Below are positions 63,573-64,000 of a stretch of 64,000 nt of DNA, in pieces. Where the stretch lies: assembly GCF_000160535.1 (NCBI RefSeq), contig NZ_GG704781.1:41122-105121 (forward strand), written 5' to 3'. The notes beneath the pieces were generated by a model that was given only the letters and a program-made list of their open reading frames with translations, was not told the origin of the DNA and did not search any database. The position numbers and the translations under genes were made by a program. The DNA comes from Hallella bergensis DSM 17361. Its GTDB lineage: Bacteria; Bacteroidota; Bacteroidia; Bacteroidales; Bacteroidaceae. Each line of letters starts with the position of its first letter. The stretch's first letter is position 1.

Positions 63573-64000
63573 ATGTATAAATCTCCATCCAAAGTCCGTC
63601 AGGCATCATTATTCTGGGATCTTGAGGCAATGCTCTCTCCCAAGAATTCCCTGTACAAGTTAGCCAATCTGATTGATTGGAATCTGTTTGAGCAGTCTTT
63701 TGCCCCTCTTTACAGCAAGGACACTGGCCGTGTGGCCAAGCCCATCCGTCTGATGGTGGGTCTGCTCATCTTGAAACACCTTCGTGACGTTTCAGACGAG
63801 AGTGTCGTGGAGCAGTTCTCGGAGAACGCCTACTTCCAGTATTTTTGCGGGATGGAGGCATTCCGCACCGACGCTCCCTGCGTTCCCACCGAGCTTGTCG
63901 AGTTCCGCCGTCGCATCGGGGAATCCGGCATGGAGCTGATACTCAAGGAGAGCATCCGCATCAATCTTTTAATCGACGATCAGAGGAAAGAGAAGACCAT
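63573..64000 (+). CDS. IS5-family transposase, N-terminal part
   Basis: An open frame of 142 codons from ATG at 63573 runs off the right edge. The sequence MYKSPSKVRQASLFWDLEAM and the following LMVGLLILKHLRDVSDESVVEQFSENAYFQYFCG, then FRRRIGESGMELILKE, match the N-terminal DUF772-type domain of IS5-group transposases common in Prevotella. The DDE residues lie beyond the window. The frame is undamaged as far as seen. It stands directly beside the IS66 remnant, so this is a mobile-element hot spot. The left inverted repeat of this element was not identified. Confidence 0.85.
   Translation, partial: MYKSPSKVRQASLFWDLEAMLSPKNSLYKLANLIDWNLFEQSFAPLYSKDTGRVAKPIRLMVGLLILKHLRDVSDESVVEQFSENAYFQYFCGMEAFRTDAPCVPTELVEFRRRIGESGMELILKESIRINLLIDDQRKEKT

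Noticed and set aside
1..64000. CRISPR array, toxin-antitoxin or phage-defence system
   Set aside because: No regularly spaced repeats, no cas or restriction genes and no small toxin pairs were recognised; repeats present are single dispersed copies.

Overview
The window looks like a chromosomal segment of a Prevotella-type member of the Bacteroidota. Nearly every transcription unit is preceded by the Bacteroidota -7 promoter element TAnnTTTG, and Shine-Dalgarno sequences are mostly absent. The order parA-parB-DUF5683-lytic transglycosylase-relA/spoT, and the surE-lpxB and rsfS-ftsH-cdsA groups, fit the order Bacteroidales. The species cannot be fixed from the sequence.

Layout. Positions 1-5300 hold the 5' end of a hydrophilic protein gene, purB, two identical tRNA-Val genes and a tandem pair of NhaD Na+/H+ antiporter genes, all on the minus strand. 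6010-10041 is an L-rhamnose unit (rhaB, rhaA, rhaT); its aldolase rhaD lies alone at 42724-43536 behind its own promoter. 10193-12415 is a PIF1-like helicase. 12524-16632 is a pantothenate/CoA cluster (panB, panC, panD, coaBC, coaX). 16633-22105 (minus) holds a lipoprotein, an Fe-S serine dehydratase and an etfB-etfA-acyl-CoA dehydrogenase operon. 22316-25975 is a two-domain rhamnogalacturonan acetylesterase-like gene and dnaG. 26578-30132 (minus) is rsfS-ftsH-cdsA. Next come tRNA-Gln, a MerR regulator, alaS, a GH43 glycosidase, and a run of envelope and housekeeping genes (metallophosphoesterase, SprT-like, PH-domain, PBP4-type DacB, MscS). comEC, rhaD, a small outer-membrane barrel, lpxB and surE follow. 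47269-53520 is parA to relA/spoT. 53523-60999 is a pectin block: two pectinesterases, a family 1 pectate lyase and a small secreted protein. The end holds an M15-type peptidase, a collapsed IS66 element and the start of an IS5-type transposase cut by the window edge.

Together the pectinesterases, pectate lyase, acetylesterase and GH43 enzyme would open and deacetylate pectin and rhamnogalacturonan, and RhaT/RhaA/RhaB/RhaD would take up and split the released L-rhamnose. No SusC/SusD pair or rhamnose regulator is visible in the window.

The most unusual signal is a family of four diverged intergenic elements of about 320-360 bp (near 5396, 26160, 43719 and 61115). They share no intact reading frame. 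They do share an ungapped 25-nt core, a second conserved block about 40 nt downstream, and hairpins whose arms differ in sequence but still pair. This could be a structured RNA or a MITE-like repeat.
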